A stretch of DNA of 64,000 bases from Ensifer oleiphilus (GCF_013371465.1 NZ_JABWDU010000006.1:186001-250000); one strand, 5' to 3'. Shown: positions 1 through 8,136, counted from the first letter of the stretch. Translations and numbers: made by a program. Notes: generated by a model from the letters alone, not told the origin.

Positions 1-109
1 CCAGTCCCTTGCGGTCGGAAACAACCCACCATCCGTGACTGTCGCGCCCGACGACGAACCGTGCCCGCGCCCGAAAGCCGCGCCGTACCTGCTGCTGCAT
101 ACTGCCCAT
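1..109 (-). CDS. Partial hypothetical protein, N-terminal 36 codons, runs off the left edge
   Basis: Reading leftward from an ATG at 109 the frame stays open to the window edge and encodes 36 residues beginning MGSMQQQVRRGF and containing SHGWWVVSDRKG. The WWVVSDR-type stretch looks like real coding sequence rather than a shadow. A GAGGT Shine-Dalgarno-like element lies about 11 bases upstream; an in-frame ATG at 100 is an alternative start. No function is recognised, and the C-terminal part lies outside the window. Confidence 0.5.
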   Translation of the reverse strand, partial: MGSMQQQVRRGFRARARFVVGRDSHGWWVVSDRKGL

Positions 110-145
110 GATCGAATTTACCTCATTGATGAAGAGCGCGGCCGC

Positions 146-328
146 TCAGCCGGCAAGCCAGGGGATCACGGTCTGGATGCCGTATGCGAGCCCAAGCACG
201 ATGCCGAGGCGGATTCCGATCCCGAGGAAGGCATCGCGAACGACACTGTTGTCGGCTGGATAGGGCTCGATCTCCTGCGAACGGCGCCTTTGTTCCGCCT
301 GCGCGGCAAGGTGGGGAAAGCGTGACAT
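146..328 (-). CDS. Small single-pass membrane protein, hypothetical
   Basis: This 60-residue protein begins MSRFPHLAAQAEQRRRSQEIE. A longer in-frame extension to 415 exists, but the ATG at 328 has a strong AAAGGAGA ribosome site just upstream, so that start was chosen. Residues 1-25 are polar and charged; residues about 36-58 (AFLGIGIRLGIVLGLAYGIQTVI) form one probable transmembrane helix, so the protein is probably inserted in the inner membrane. It lies 119 bases downstream of the dapA-like gene on the same strand and may be expressed alone. Function is unknown. Confidence 0.6.
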   Translation of the reverse strand: MSRFPHLAAQAEQRRRSQEIEPYPADNSVVRDAFLGIGIRLGIVLGLAYGIQTVIPWLAG

Positions 329-447
329 GGTCTGTCTCCTTTGAGGGGTTTGATGCGAGGCACGGGCAGAGCCGATCGTGCGCAACGGCAAGAGCCGTCC
401 AATCTGCGATGACATGGAACCGACTGATCGATCGCCGCGACGTAAGT

Positions 448-1386
448 TCAGCTCACGAGCGCCAGAGGCAAGCGGGAACGGAGGTGCTGGGCGCCCCGCG
501 TCTCGATCAGCGGTTCGAGCGCCGAGCGAATTTCCGCCGCCGTTTCAGGCGACACCGTTGTCAGCGGCAGCCGCACTTCGGGACTGAAGTCCCGCGCCAG
601 ATGCAGCGCATATTTGATCGGGCCCGGGTTGGTTTCGCGTTCGAGCGCCGTGAACAGGGGTTGGAGCCGTTGATGGATGGCGACGGCCGCCTGGGCGTTG
701 CCGGTTGCGATCGCATGGTGCAAAGAAACCATCAGCCGCGGCACGACATTTGCCGCCACCGAGATCGTCCCATGCCCGCCGCAGAGGTTGAAAGGCAGCG
801 CCGTCTGGTCGTTGCCGGAGAATTGGCTTAGCCGCGCCTTGACCGCCGGCGATGACGCAAGGAAGCGGCCGATGTCCCCCGTCGCGTCCTTGATGCCGAC
901 GATACCGGGCAGTTGCGCCAATCGCTCCAGCGTGCGCGGCGCCACGTCGACGCCGGTGCGCGAGGGCACATTGTAGACGATGACGGGCAGATCGACAGCC
1001 CGGACCACCGCCTCATAGTGGCGATAAATCCCCTCCTGCGAGGGCTTGCTGTAATAGGGCGCAACGATGAGCGCGGCATCGGCACCGAGCGCCTTTGCCT
1101 CTGCCGTCAGTTCGATCGTCGTTTGCGTGCAGTTCGTGCCGGTGCCGGCGACAACCGGGATTTTTCTTTCGGCCACCTCGACGCACCGTTCGATGACCAT
1201 CGAACGCTCGGCGCGCGAGAGCGTCGCCGCTTCGCCCGTCGTTCCGCAGGCGACGACACCGGAAATGCCGTGACGTATCTGCCATTCGACGAGCGACATC
1301 AGGCCGATGCCATCGACCTTGCCGTCCTTGAATGGCGTGACCAGCGCCGTGATCGCCCCTTCGAGGCGAAGCGAATGATCGCTCAT
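448..1386 (-). CDS. dapA: DapA-family aldolase (4-hydroxy-tetrahydrodipicolinate synthase-like)
   Basis: This 312-residue TIM-barrel lyase of the DHDPS/N-acetylneuraminate lyase family would condense pyruvate with aspartate semialdehyde in lysine synthesis. Key residues are present: CGTTGEA with Thr49/Thr50, Tyr138 and Arg143 in VYNVPSRTG, and the Schiff-base lysine Lys166 in GIKDATGD. They sit at a constant offset of five from the E. coli enzyme. The start at 1386 follows a GAAGGAT site; the longer open frame to 1464 overlaps the neighbour. The length is some 20 residues above the usual 290-295, mainly a basic C-terminal tail. Rhizobia often carry several dapA paralogues, so the physiological substrate may differ from lysine precursors. 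It follows the 1398-1901 gene by 11 bases, probably in one operon. Confidence 0.85.
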   Translation of the reverse strand: MSDHSLRLEGAITALVTPFKDGKVDGIGLMSLVEWQIRHGISGVVACGTTGEAATLSRAERSMVIERCVEVAERKIPVVAGTGTNCTQTTIELTAEAKALGADAALIVAPYYSKPSQEGIYRHYEAVVRAVDLPVIVYNVPSRTGVDVAPRTLERLAQLPGIVGIKDATGDIGRFLASSPAVKARLSQFSGNDQTALPFNLCGGHGTISVAANVVPRLMVSLHHAIATGNAQAAVAIHQRLQPLFTALERETNPGPIKYALHLARDFSPEVRLPLTTVSPETAAEIRSALEPLIETRGAQHLRSRLPLALVS

Positions 1387-1397
1387 GGAAATATCCT

Positions 1398-1901
1398 TCA
1401 GGTTGGGAGATGACTGCTGCGGGCGCCCTGGCTTTCGATGACAAGCCGATAGGCGCGGCAGCATTGCAGGAAGGCCGATAGGATCGCCGCTGCCAGATCG
1501 GCGTGGCGCGCCTTGAATGTGACGCGGCCGGGTCCTTCAGGTGCATAGCGTAGCGTGCAGGTCCAAACCCCACACTCATGGCTGAGCGTACGCAGGCAGA
1601 GCTTGGCTTTGGTGGCCGTCGTCAGGTGGATCACGGCATCGACCAGCGCGTCGGCGGCCATCAGATCGCGAAAGCGGCGCGCGGGCCAGTCGTCCGGTAC
1701 CAGGTCGGGCCTGTCTTGGAGCAACCGCACGGCCTCCCAGACGTGATGTTCGCGCAGCCGACGAACCGTGGCGATGCGCACGAGCAGATGCCTCAGGGCA
1801 CCCGGTCCGCCTTCGGCATGGCCCCCCTGAAAGGCGCCGATGCAGCTGTGGGTATCCGGCGCGTCGGAGCGATGGCGAAAGCTGAAATCGTGAAGGGTCA
1901 T
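1398..1901 (-). CDS. Hypothetical protein upstream of the dapA-like gene
   Basis: This 167-residue protein begins MTLHDFSFRHRSDAPDTHSC. The start at 1901 has a GGGTGAG site; an in-frame start at 2018 is possible but has no clear ribosome site. It is rich in Leu, Arg, His and Cys, with no signal peptide or membrane helix. Its C-terminal half (CTLRYAPEGPGRVTFKARHADLAAAILSAFLQCCRAY) looks like a small alpha/beta fold. No family is recognised. Only 11 bases separate its stop from the dapA-like start, so the two are probably cotranscribed. Confidence 0.55.
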   Translation of the reverse strand: MTLHDFSFRHRSDAPDTHSCIGAFQGGHAEGGPGALRHLLVRIATVRRLREHHVWEAVRLLQDRPDLVPDDWPARRFRDLMAADALVDAVIHLTTATKAKLCLRTLSHECGVWTCTLRYAPEGPGRVTFKARHADLAAAILSAFLQCCRAYRLVIESQGARSSHLPT

Positions 1902-2203
1902 GGTGCTCACCCGTTGTCGATGAGCAAACGCTACCCCCGCCGCGCGTCCGGTTTCGATTGCGACTTGCAGCGACCGGCATAAGATTTTCATAAGGGGGAG
2001 CGCGTGCCGGGTGTGCAAGGCAATGGCACGGCGCTAGAGTGCCGCAAGGCGGCGATAGCCGGCGGAAATGCGGCCCGTATCGCGTCGAAATATTCTGACG
2101 CAAAAGATGACGCGCACGCAATTTTGCGCTAGGTAGCCCCTGCACTGGCGGTCGGTGATCGCCATATCAGCCAATGACATTTGGTCCTTGAAGGAAAACG
2201 TCC
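1902..2203. other. Divergent intergenic region between the hypothetical gene and ilvD
   Basis: These 302 bases must hold the promoters of both the leftward 1398-1901 gene and ilvD. No ORF with coding character, clear terminator or recognised operator was seen. The ilvD ribosome site (TGAAGGAAAA) lies at its right end. No obvious branched-chain leader peptide was identified. Confidence 0.4.
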
Positions 2204-4042
2204 ATGCCTGCCTATCGCTCCCGCACCACCACCCACGGCCGCAACATGGCCGGCGCCCGCGGCCTTTGGCGCGCGACGGGCATGAAGGATGGCGACTTCG
2301 GCAAGCCGATTATTGCGGTGGTCAACTCGTTCACGCAGTTCGTGCCGGGCCACGTGCACCTGAAGGACCTCGGCCAGCTCGTCGCCCGCGAGATCGAGGC
2401 GGCCGGCGGCGTCGCCAAGGAATTCAACACGATCGCCGTCGATGACGGCATCGCCATGGGCCATGACGGCATGCTTTATTCGCTGCCCTCGCGCGAGATC
2501 ATCGCCGATAGTGTCGAATACATGGTCAATGCGCACTGCGCCGACGCCATGGTCTGCATCTCCAACTGCGACAAGATCACCCCCGGCATGCTGATGGCCG
2601 CACTGCGCCTCAACATCCCCGCCGTGTTCGTGTCCGGCGGCCCGATGGAAGCCGGCAAGGTCGTCCTGCACGGCAAGACCCATGCGCTCGATCTGGTCGA
2701 TGCCATGGTTGCCGCCGCCGACGACAACATTTCCGACGAGGACGTCAAGGTCATCGAGCGCTCCGCCTGCCCGACCTGCGGTTCCTGTTCCGGCATGTTC
2801 ACCGCCAACTCGATGAACTGTCTGACCGAAGCCCTCGGCCTGTCGCTGCCGGGCAACGGCTCGACGCTGGCAACGCATGCCGACCGCAAGCGCCTGTTCG
2901 TCGAAGCCGGCCACCTGATCGTCGACATCACCCGCCGCCACTACGAACAGGACGACAACAGCGTTCTGCCGCGCAATGTCGCCTCCAAGCAGGCATTTGA
3001 AAACGCCATGGCGCTCGACATCGCCATGGGTGGCTCGACCAACACGGTTCTGCACATTCTCGCCGCCGCCCATGAGGGCGAGGTCGATTTCACCATGGCC
3101 GACATCGACCGGCTGTCGCGCAAGGTTCCCTGCCTGTCGAAGGTGGCGCCGGCCAAGAGCGACGTGCACATGGAAGACGTGCACCGCGCCGGCGGCATCA
3201 TGTCGATCCTCGGCGAACTCGAAAAGGGTGGCTTGATCAACCGCGATTGCCCGACGGTACACAGCGAAACCCTCGGCCACGCCATCGACCGTTGGGACAT
3301 CACCCGCACCACCAGCGAAACCGTGCGCAACTTCTTCCGCGCCGCTCCCGGCGGCGTTCCGACACAGGTCGCCTTCAGCCAGGCAGCCCGCTGGGACGAA
3401 CTCGACACCGACCGTGAAAAGGGCGTCATCCGCTCGGTCGAGCATCCCTTCTCCAAGGACGGTGGTCTTGCCGTTCTCAAGGGCAACATCGCGCTTGACG
3501 GCTGCATCGTGAAGACCGCCGGCGTCGACGAGAGCATCCTGAAATTCTCCGGTCCGGCCCGCGTGTTCGAAAGCCAGGATTCGTCGGTCAAGGCGATCCT
3601 TGCCAATGAGATCAAGGCCGGCGACGTCGTCGTCATCCGCTATGAAGGCCCCAAGGGCGGCCCAGGCATGCAGGAAATGCTCTATCCGACGAGCTATCTG
3701 AAGTCGAAGGGCCTCGGCAAGGCCTGCGCGCTGATCACCGACGGCCGTTTCTCCGGCGGCACCTCGGGCCTTTCGATCGGCCACGTCTCGCCGGAAGCGG
3801 CAAACGGCGGTATGATCGGCCTCGTACGCGAAGGCGACATGATCGACATCGACATCCCCAACCGCACGATCAGCCTGCGTGTCGACGAGGCGGAACTCGG
3901 CCGCCGCCGCACAGAGCAGGACGCTAACGGCTGGAAGCCGACCGAGATCCGCAAGCGCAAGGTGACGACAGCCCTCAAGGCCTATGCAGCCTTTGCGACG
4001 TCGGCAGACCGTGGAGCAGTGCGCGACCTCGGCGATCTCTGA
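2204..4042 (+). CDS. ilvD: Dihydroxy-acid dehydratase
   Basis: IlvD dehydrates 2,3-dihydroxy-isovalerate and 2,3-dihydroxy-3-methylvalerate to the 2-oxo acids in valine and isoleucine synthesis, in the cytoplasm. The 612-residue length is normal for the long form. It has the family landmarks: [22 protein letters not shown] at the N-terminus, [12 protein letters not shown] and [18 protein letters not shown] carrying Fe-S cluster cysteines, and [28 protein letters not shown] near the C-terminus. The ATG has a TGAAGGAAAA ribosome site. It is monocistronic, with a strong intrinsic terminator 23 bases after the stop. The 717-residue open frame on the opposite strand is a composition shadow. Confidence 0.97.
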   Translation: MPAYRSRTTTHGRNMAGARGLWRATGMKDGDFGKPIIAVVNSFTQFVPGHVHLKDLGQLVAREIEAAGGVAKEFNTIAVDDGIAMGHDGMLYSLPSREIIADSVEYMVNAHCADAMVCISNCDKITPGMLMAALRLNIPAVFVSGGPMEAGKVVLHGKTHALDLVDAMVAAADDNISDEDVKVIERSACPTCGSCSGMFTANSMNCLTEALGLSLPGNGSTLATHADRKRLFVEAGHLIVDITRRHYEQDDNSVLPRNVASKQAFENAMALDIAMGGSTNTVLHILAAAHEGEVDFTMADIDRLSRKVPCLSKVAPAKSDVHMEDVHRAGGIMSILGELEKGGLINRDCPTVHSETLGHAIDRWDITRTTSETVRNFFRAAPGGVPTQVAFSQAARWDELDTDREKGVIRSVEHPFSKDGGLAVLKGNIALDGCIVKTAGVDESILKFSGPARVFESQDSSVKAILANEIKAGDVVVIRYEGPKGGPGMQEMLYPTSYLKSKGLGKACALITDGRFSGGTSGLSIGHVSPEAANGGMIGLVREGDMIDIDIPNRTISLRVDEAELGRRRTEQDANGWKPTEIRKRKVTTALKAYAAFATSADRGAVRDLGDL

Positions 4043-4064
4043 CCGCGCAACGGTTGATGAGACG

Positions 4065-4094
4065 AAGGCTCCCGCACGCGGGGGCCTTTTTTTT
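4065..4094 (+). terminator. Rho-independent terminator of ilvD
   Basis: A nine-pair stem, AAGGCTCCC pairing with GGGGGCCTT (one G-T wobble) around the loop GCACGC, is followed by an unbroken run of T residues. It begins 23 bases after the ilvD stop. Confidence 0.9.
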
Positions 4095-4202
4095 GTGCGG
4101 GTGGCACCGCTCACAGCCACACGCCGATACCAAGGTCGGCCGGCCTGTTCCGCGCTCGATTCACCTGCTATTTTAGATTTCTCTAATTTTTTGAGGTGAA
4201 CG

Positions 4203-4631
4203 ATGACAAGCGCAGCGGACCTGCTCGGCACCTGGAAAATGCTGTCCTGGACTCGCAGGGCTGTTGCATCCGGTGAGATCACCGATGCGATGGGCCCGGA
4301 CCCGATCGGCTACCTCTCCTACCAGCCCGATGGCCGCATGACTGCGGTCGTGGTCGAGCGTCACCGGCCCGTACCGAACGGCACGACACCGACCGATGAG
4401 GAGAAGGTGGCGCTATTCGATTCGATGCTCGCCTATGCCGGCTCCTACACGCTTGAGGACGGCAAGGTCATCCATCATGTCGATGCGAGCTGGAACCCCA
4501 TCTGGGGCACCTCCGACCTGGTTCGACCCTATATCCTGGACGGCGAGCGGCTGGTCATCCACAGCGCGCCGGGCGTCGATCCGACAACGGGCGAAGAGGT
4601 GACCTACTACCTCGAGTTCCGGAAGGTGTGA
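4203..4631 (+). CDS. Lipocalin-like domain protein
   Basis: This 142-residue protein begins MTSAADLLGTWKMLSWTRR. The opening L-x-G-T-W-x-L/M followed by the GYLSYQPDGRMTAVVVERHR strand pattern is typical of the lipocalin-like family Pfam PF13924, small beta-barrel proteins often linked to secondary metabolism or stress but mostly unassigned. No signal peptide is seen, so it is probably cytoplasmic. The ATG follows a TTTGAGGTGAACG ribosome site. It stands alone between the ilvD terminator and the convergent GFA genes. The ligand is unknown. Confidence 0.75.
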   Translation: MTSAADLLGTWKMLSWTRRAVASGEITDAMGPDPIGYLSYQPDGRMTAVVVERHRPVPNGTTPTDEEKVALFDSMLAYAGSYTLEDGKVIHHVDASWNPIWGTSDLVRPYILDGERLVIHSAPGVDPTTGEEVTYYLEFRKV

Positions 4632-4665
4632 AACGCGCCCTGCGCCGTGATCAAGCCAGACGGCC

Positions 4666-5070
4666 CTAAAGATGGCGCGTTTCGGCCGGCGGATGAAACC
4701 AGTTGTTGTTGCGGCCATCCATATACTGCACCGGCACTTCGGCCAGCACGGCGGGGTCGACGTCATCGAGCGTCGCGACGTTGACGGAATAATACGCGCC
4801 GCCAATTTCCTCGATATAGCCATGCCCGAAGGCGGCGATGCCGCAGGTCTTGCAGAAGCGGTGATGTACGCTGTTGCTGCCGAACTGGTAGTCGGCGATA
4901 TCGACTTCCTCGGCCTGCAGCCGGAACGCATCCGGTTTGACGATCGCGCCCCAATAGCGCCTCTTCCAGCAGATCGAGCAATTGCACTTGCCGGTACCGG
5001 CGTCGAGATCGATATCGGCCTCGTAGCGGATCTTTCCGCAATGGCAGCTTCCCCGGTAGGTCATTTTCAT
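4666..5070 (-). CDS. GFA-family zinc protein (glutathione-dependent formaldehyde-activating enzyme/CENP-V fold), copy 1
   Basis: This 134-residue protein has the full cysteine set of the GFA domain: Cys9 and Cys11 in GSCHCGK, Cys29, Cys31 and Cys34 in KCNCSIC, and Cys73 and Cys76 in FCKTCG. GFA proteins bind zinc; the founding member Gfa was proposed to speed S-hydroxymethylglutathione formation, but most members have unproven activity. The start at 5070 (MKMTYRGS) follows an AGGAG site; the upstream extension to 5133 would run through an operator palindrome and is rejected. A clear paralogue lies next to it at 5227-5634, in the same orientation. Both genes have TGACA/TGTCA palindromes upstream, so both are probably repressed by the adjacent MarR protein. 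Confidence 0.85.
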   Translation of the reverse strand: MKMTYRGSCHCGKIRYEADIDLDAGTGKCNCSICWKRRYWGAIVKPDAFRLQAEEVDIADYQFGSNSVHHRFCKTCGIAAFGHGYIEEIGGAYYSVNVATLDDVDPAVLAEVPVQYMDGRNNNWFHPPAETRHL

Positions 5071-5115
5071 CGCCTTCACTCCTGGATCAGAACGGCATCG
5101 TCTCAAAACATTCTC

Positions 5116-5164
5116 ATGACAACTTATTGTCATTTATTTCGCACATTGACAATAAGTTGTCAAT
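5116..5164. promoter_or_regulatory. Paired palindromic operators upstream of GFA copy 1
   Basis: Two perfect inverted repeats sit 46 bases upstream of the GFA copy 1 start: ATGACAA-N4-TTGTCAT at 5116-5133 and ATTGACAA-N4-TTGTCAAT at 5145-5164. Their spacers are CTTA and TAAG, so the 16-base cores (5117-5132 and 5147-5162) are exact reverse complements of each other. Their centres are 30 bases apart, about three helical turns. This fits binding by dimers of a MarR-type repressor; the likely protein is encoded at 5719-6198. Confidence 0.75.
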
Positions 5165-5226
5165 TTCAAGGGCGCGCGTTTTTTAAAGAAATCGCAGGAG
5201 GCGAGGTCGCCCCAGGGCGACCTGAT

Positions 5227-5634
5227 CTAGAGGTGGCGAACCTCCAAAGGCGCATTCGCCCAGTCGTCGTTGCGCCCGTCCATGTAATAGACGGAGGCCG
5301 CGGCAAGCGCCGACGGATCGAGATCGTCGAGGCTGGCAAGATTGACGGAGTAGTATGCGCCGCCCAACTCCTCGACATAGCCGTGGCTGAACGGGACGAT
5401 GCCGCAGGCACGGCAGAAGCGGTGATGCCCGACCTTGGCGCCGAACTGGTAGTCGCCGACATCGGCATCCTCCGACAGCAGGCGAAAATCACCCGGCCGG
5501 ACCTGCGCACCCCAATAGCGCACCTTGGCGCAGAGCGAGCAATTGCACTTGGTCGTGCCGGCATCGAGATCGAAATCGGCTTCGTAACGCACCTTGCCGC
5601 AGTGGCAACTGCCTTTGTATGTCCGCTTGGCCAT
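5227..5634 (-). CDS. GFA-family zinc protein, copy 2
   Basis: This 135-residue protein is a close paralogue of the 4666-5070 gene, with the same cysteine spacing: Cys10, Cys12, Cys30, Cys32, Cys35, Cys74 and Cys77. It shares long matching stretches such as ADxDLDAGT-KCNCS, GAYYSVN and YMDGRN. Two ATGs, at 5640 and 5634, follow a GAGGAGGAA ribosome site. The first is only two bases from it, so 5634 (MAKRTYKG), at about eight bases, is preferred. The 156-base gap to copy 1 holds that gene's own operators, so the copies are probably separately promoted but co-regulated. The substrate is unknown; formaldehyde, another aldehyde or a thiol adduct are candidates by family. Confidence 0.85.
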   Translation of the reverse strand: MAKRTYKGSCHCGKVRYEADFDLDAGTTKCNCSLCAKVRYWGAQVRPGDFRLLSEDADVGDYQFGAKVGHHRFCRACGIVPFSHGYVEELGGAYYSVNLASLDDLDPSALAAASVYYMDGRNDDWANAPLEVRHL

Positions 5635-5684
5635 TTCCATTTCCTCCTCGTTCGGTCAAAAACGCTTGCGACAAACACGCCAGC

Positions 5685-5702
5685 ATGACAACATGCTGTC
5701 AT
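5685..5702. promoter_or_regulatory. Palindromic operator between GFA copy 2 and its MarR regulator
   Basis: ATGACA-N6-TGTCAT forms an inverted repeat, overlapped by a second one (AGCATG-N4-CATGCT, 5682-5697). It shares the TGACA/TGTCA half sites of the pair at 5116-5164. A weaker ACAAT-G-ATTGT palindrome lies at 5716-5726, overlapping the possible MarR start. The site lies between divergent genes and could control both. Confidence 0.65.
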
Positions 5703-5718
5703 TATTCACCATCGCACA

Positions 5719-6198
5719 ATGATTGTCGCTGTCAACATGAACGATCCCCTTCGCACGCCTGCCGGCGACGCTTTCGCTGAGTTCGCCATCTCGGTGCTGC
5801 GGCTCGCCGGCCCCCTGACGGCGGCCGGCGACGTGCTCGCCAGACCCTCGGGCCAGACCAGCGCGCGCTGGCAGGTGCTGGCGGCAGCAAACCATGCGCC
5901 GATGTCGGTCGCCGATGCCGCACGCGCGCTTGGCCTTGCCCGCCAAGGCGTGCAGCGCATCGCCGATCTGCTCGAAGAGGAAGGGTTGATCGCCTATGTC
6001 GACAACCCGGCGCATCAGCGCGCCAAGCTGATGGTACCGACGCCGCGCGGCGAGGAGGTGCTGGATGAAATCAAGGCCAGGCAGGCCGTATGGGCGGATG
6101 CGTTCGGCGCGGAACTCGGCGAGGAGCGGCTGCAACAGGCAACCACATTGATCGGGCAAGCGATCGCCCTCTTGCGGGATCGCCCGACGACCGCTTAG
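5719..6198 (+). CDS. MarR-family transcriptional regulator (probable GFA-gene repressor)
   Basis: This protein of up to 159 residues has a MarR-type winged helix: the region QTSARWQVLAAANHAPMSVADAARALGLARQGVQRIADLLEEEGLI contains the helix-turn-helix and recognition helix, followed by the wing (NPAHQRAKLMVPTPRGEEVL) and C-terminal dimerisation helices. Two starts are possible, 5719 (MIVAVNMND) and 5737 (MNDPLRTP); neither has a good ribosome site, so the mRNA may be leaderless. It is divergent from the tandem GFA genes, and matching palindromes lie upstream of all three. Repression released by a reactive electrophile would fit the family but is inferred. Confidence 0.85.
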   Translation: MIVAVNMNDPLRTPAGDAFAEFAISVLRLAGPLTAAGDVLARPSGQTSARWQVLAAANHAPMSVADAARALGLARQGVQRIADLLEEEGLIAYVDNPAHQRAKLMVPTPRGEEVLDEIKARQAVWADAFGAELGEERLQQATTLIGQAIALLRDRPTTA

Positions 6199-6300
6199 AG
6201 CATTTCCAGGAAAAGCGCGAAGCAGTTTTCCGATAATAAATGTGTAGAAACAAAGAGATAATTTGCTTTTACGATTCCGTCTAAATCGGAACACTCCAGA
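6199..6300. repeat. Rhizobial-type intergenic palindromic repeat
   Basis: Immediately after the MarR stop comes a GAGCATTTCCAGGAAAAG-type segment in which GGAAAA pairs with TTTTCC around about ten bases. It continues through AACAAAGAGATA to CGATT-N7-AATCG. This GAGCATTTCC...GTTTTCCG pattern is familiar from dispersed intergenic repeats of Rhizobiaceae. It lies between convergent genes and may help terminate both. Confidence 0.55.
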
Positions 6301-6314
6301 GCGCTGGCTCGGCT

Positions 6315-6761
6315 TTAGACGAACTGCAGAAGATCGGCGCGCAACCGCGCCGGCCCGCCCTCTCCCAGCTTCTCGTCGACGACGGAGTGGGTGGCCTTCC
6401 AGATCGGAACGGCCCGTGCCAGAAGCTGCTCGCCCTCAGGCGTCAGCCGCAGCCTGCGCGATCGTCGATCGTCTTCGTCGGCGAAAATCTCGACCAACCC
6501 GCGCCGCTCCAGCGGCTTCAGCGCCGCCGTCAGCGTCGTACGGTCCATGGCAAGCAACGAAGCCACGGCACGCATGTTTGGCGGGACAGGGCGATTGAGC
6601 GACATCAGCAGGGAAAATTGGCCGTTGGTGATGTCGAGCGGGCGCAAGGCCTCGTCGAACTGGCGGGCGAGCGCGCGGGCTGCACGCTGGACATGCAGGC
6701 ACAGGCATGTGTCCTTCACGAACCCCGTGGTCTCGAACGGTATGACGGGTGATTTTGACAT
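6315..6761 (-). CDS. MarR-family transcriptional regulator
   Basis: This 148-residue protein begins MSKSPVIPFETTGFVKDTCLCLHVQR. It has helix-turn-helix residues about 60-90 (PPNMRAVASLLAMDRTTLTAALKPLERRGLVE), a wing carrying the family signature DEDDRRSRRLRLTPEG, and C-terminal helices. Cys19 and Cys21 near the N-terminus could sense oxidants, as in some MarR/OhrR proteins. It is divergent from DUF899-DUF1579-VOC, with a palindrome in the shared promoter, so it probably represses itself and that set. Inducer unknown. Confidence 0.88.
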   Translation of the reverse strand: MSKSPVIPFETTGFVKDTCLCLHVQRAARALARQFDEALRPLDITNGQFSLLMSLNRPVPPNMRAVASLLAMDRTTLTAALKPLERRGLVEIFADEDDRRSRRLRLTPEGEQLLARAVPIWKATHSVVDEKLGEGGPARLRADLLQFV

Positions 6762-6772
6762 GATCGATTAAT

Positions 6773-6784
6773 GTTGATATCAAC
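6773..6784. promoter_or_regulatory. Palindrome between MarR and DUF899 genes
   Basis: GTTGATATCAAC is a perfect 12-base palindrome 12 bases upstream of the MarR start and 39 bases upstream of the DUF899 start. Position and symmetry suit a MarR operator for both divergent genes. Confidence 0.6.
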
Positions 6785-6822
6785 GTAATTAGTCAAGTGC
6801 AACGTTGGAAGGAGGAACGGGC

Positions 6823-7551
6823 ATGAGACAGGAGCATGCAGTCGTATCGCCACGCGAATGGCTGGAAGCGCGTAAAGCCCTTCTGGAGCTCGAAAAAGAA
6901 CACACCCACCTGAGGGACAAGGTCAACAAGTCGCGCCTCGCTTTGCCCTGGGTGAGGATGGAAAAATCCTACATCTTCGACACGCCGAACGGTCAAAAGT
7001 CACTGGCCGAACTGTTCGACGGGCGCAGCCAACTGGTCGTCTATCACTTCATGTTCGGTCCGACCTGGGAAGCCGGGTGCCCCGGCTGCTCGTTCCTCGT
7101 CGATCATTTCGACGGCATGCTGCCGCACCTCAATCACCACGACGTCACCTTGATCGCCGCCTCCAATGCGCCGCTTTCCAAGCTCGAGGCCTACAGGAAA
7201 CGCATGAACTGGCATTTCCCCTGGGTTTCGGCCGAGGGCAACGGCTTCAACAGCGACTTTCACGTCGCGTTCACGCAGGCCGAACTCGCTGACGGCAAGG
7301 TCGTCTACAACTTCACCGAGACCGAAAGTGGCAATGCGCACGAAGAACTGCCTGGCCTCAGCGCTTTCCAGAAGGCTGACGACGGCACTGTCTACCACAC
7401 CTATTCCACTTATGCCCGAGGGCTCGAGGAAATGGTCGGCACGCTGATGCTTCTCGACCGCGCGCCAAAGGGACGAAACGAGGATGGAACGCAAGGTTTC
7501 GTGCGTCGCCACGACGAATACGAAGACGCCCCTCGACGCAAGGCCGGTTAA
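6823..7551 (+). CDS. DUF899 family thioredoxin-like protein
   Basis: This 242-residue protein begins MRQEHAVVSPREWLEARKALLELEKEHTHLRD. The family (DUF899, thioredoxin superfamily) is recognised from ALPWVRMEKSYIFDTPNG, VVYHFMFGPTWEAGCPGCSF (CPGC in the position of a thioredoxin CXXC) and the closing DLLDRAPKGR-like segment. It has no signal peptide and is probably cytoplasmic. Activity is not established for the family; a redox or thiol role is inferred from the fold. The TTG-started longer frame at 6805 was rejected because GGAGG sits correctly for the ATG at 6823. It is the first gene of a rightward set facing the MarR regulator. Confidence 0.85.
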   Translation: MRQEHAVVSPREWLEARKALLELEKEHTHLRDKVNKSRLALPWVRMEKSYIFDTPNGQKSLAELFDGRSQLVVYHFMFGPTWEAGCPGCSFLVDHFDGMLPHLNHHDVTLIAASNAPLSKLEAYRKRMNWHFPWVSAEGNGFNSDFHVAFTQAELADGKVVYNFTETESGNAHEELPGLSAFQKADDGTVYHTYSTYARGLEEMVGTLMLLDRAPKGRNEDGTQGFVRRHDEYEDAPRRKAG

Positions 7552-7565
7552 GCCTTCCAAAGCAG

Positions 7566-7606
7566 CACACCCGACGATGGAACCTTTCGTCTTCGGGTGC
7601 GTTTCT
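7566..7606 (+). terminator. Possible weak terminator after DUF899 gene
   Basis: CACCCGA at 7568-7574 pairs with TCGGGTG at 7593-7599, with further ACG/CGT pairing inside, followed by CGTTTCT. It may only attenuate transcription into the next gene. Confidence 0.35.
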
Positions 7607-7671
7607 AACCGCCTGTACCCTTGACGTGCATCTCGTATCGAATGGCAAGCGCCCTCGGAAGGGAAACATCG

Positions 7672-8136
7672 ATGAATGCGGAGCCGCAGGAGGCCCATCG
7701 CTGGCTTGAGCAATTGCTCGGCGATTGGCAGGTCCACACGCCGGATGCGCCGGCGAAAGGCATCCCCTGGACAGAACAGGTTCGAAGCCTTGAAGGTCTC
7801 TGGACGATCTGCGAAGGGCGCGGCACCATGCCGGACGGCAATTTCGGCCAGAGCTTGATGACCCTCGGTTACAACCCCCAAACCGAACGCTTCGTCGGGA
7901 CCTGGGTCGGTTCCATGATGACCCACATGTGGATCTATGACGGCGAGCTTGAACCAGACGGACGGACACTCTCCCTTTACTGCGATGGTCCTGATTTCGA
8001 TGTTCCGGGAAAGCAGTCCAGATATCGTGACGCAATAACCCTTGTCGACCAATCCCGGCGGCTGCTGACAGCCCATGTCAAGAGCAACGACGGGACCTGG
8101 AAGGAACTGATGACGGCGCAATACACCCGCATCTGA
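7672..8136 (+). CDS. DUF1579 family protein
   Basis: This 154-residue protein begins MNAEPQEAHRWLEQLLGDWQVH. The pattern W-x-L-x-G-x-W near the N-terminus, then MTLGYNPQTERFVGTWVGSMMTHMWIYDGEL and LYCDGPDF, fits the DUF1579 family of small beta-barrel proteins of unknown function. The ATG at 7672 follows GGAAGGGAAACATCG; the longer frame from 7621 starts with TTG and lacks a site. It lies between DUF899 and VOC genes on the same strand, a combination common in rhizobial stress or detoxification loci. No signal peptide. Confidence 0.8.
   Translation: MNAEPQEAHRWLEQLLGDWQVHTPDAPAKGIPWTEQVRSLEGLWTICEGRGTMPDGNFGQSLMTLGYNPQTERFVGTWVGSMMTHMWIYDGELEPDGRTLSLYCDGPDFDVPGKQSRYRDAITLVDQSRRLLTAHVKSNDGTWKELMTAQYTRI

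Noticed and set aside
35-325. 96-codon plus-strand frame at the left edge
   Set aside because: It overlaps two minus-strand frames with better ribosome sites and more natural protein sequence.
2129-4282. 717-codon open frame antisense to ilvD
   Set aside because: It covers a clearly conserved gene on the other strand, has Ala/Val/Gly/Asp-rich shadow composition, no ribosome site and no recognisable domain.
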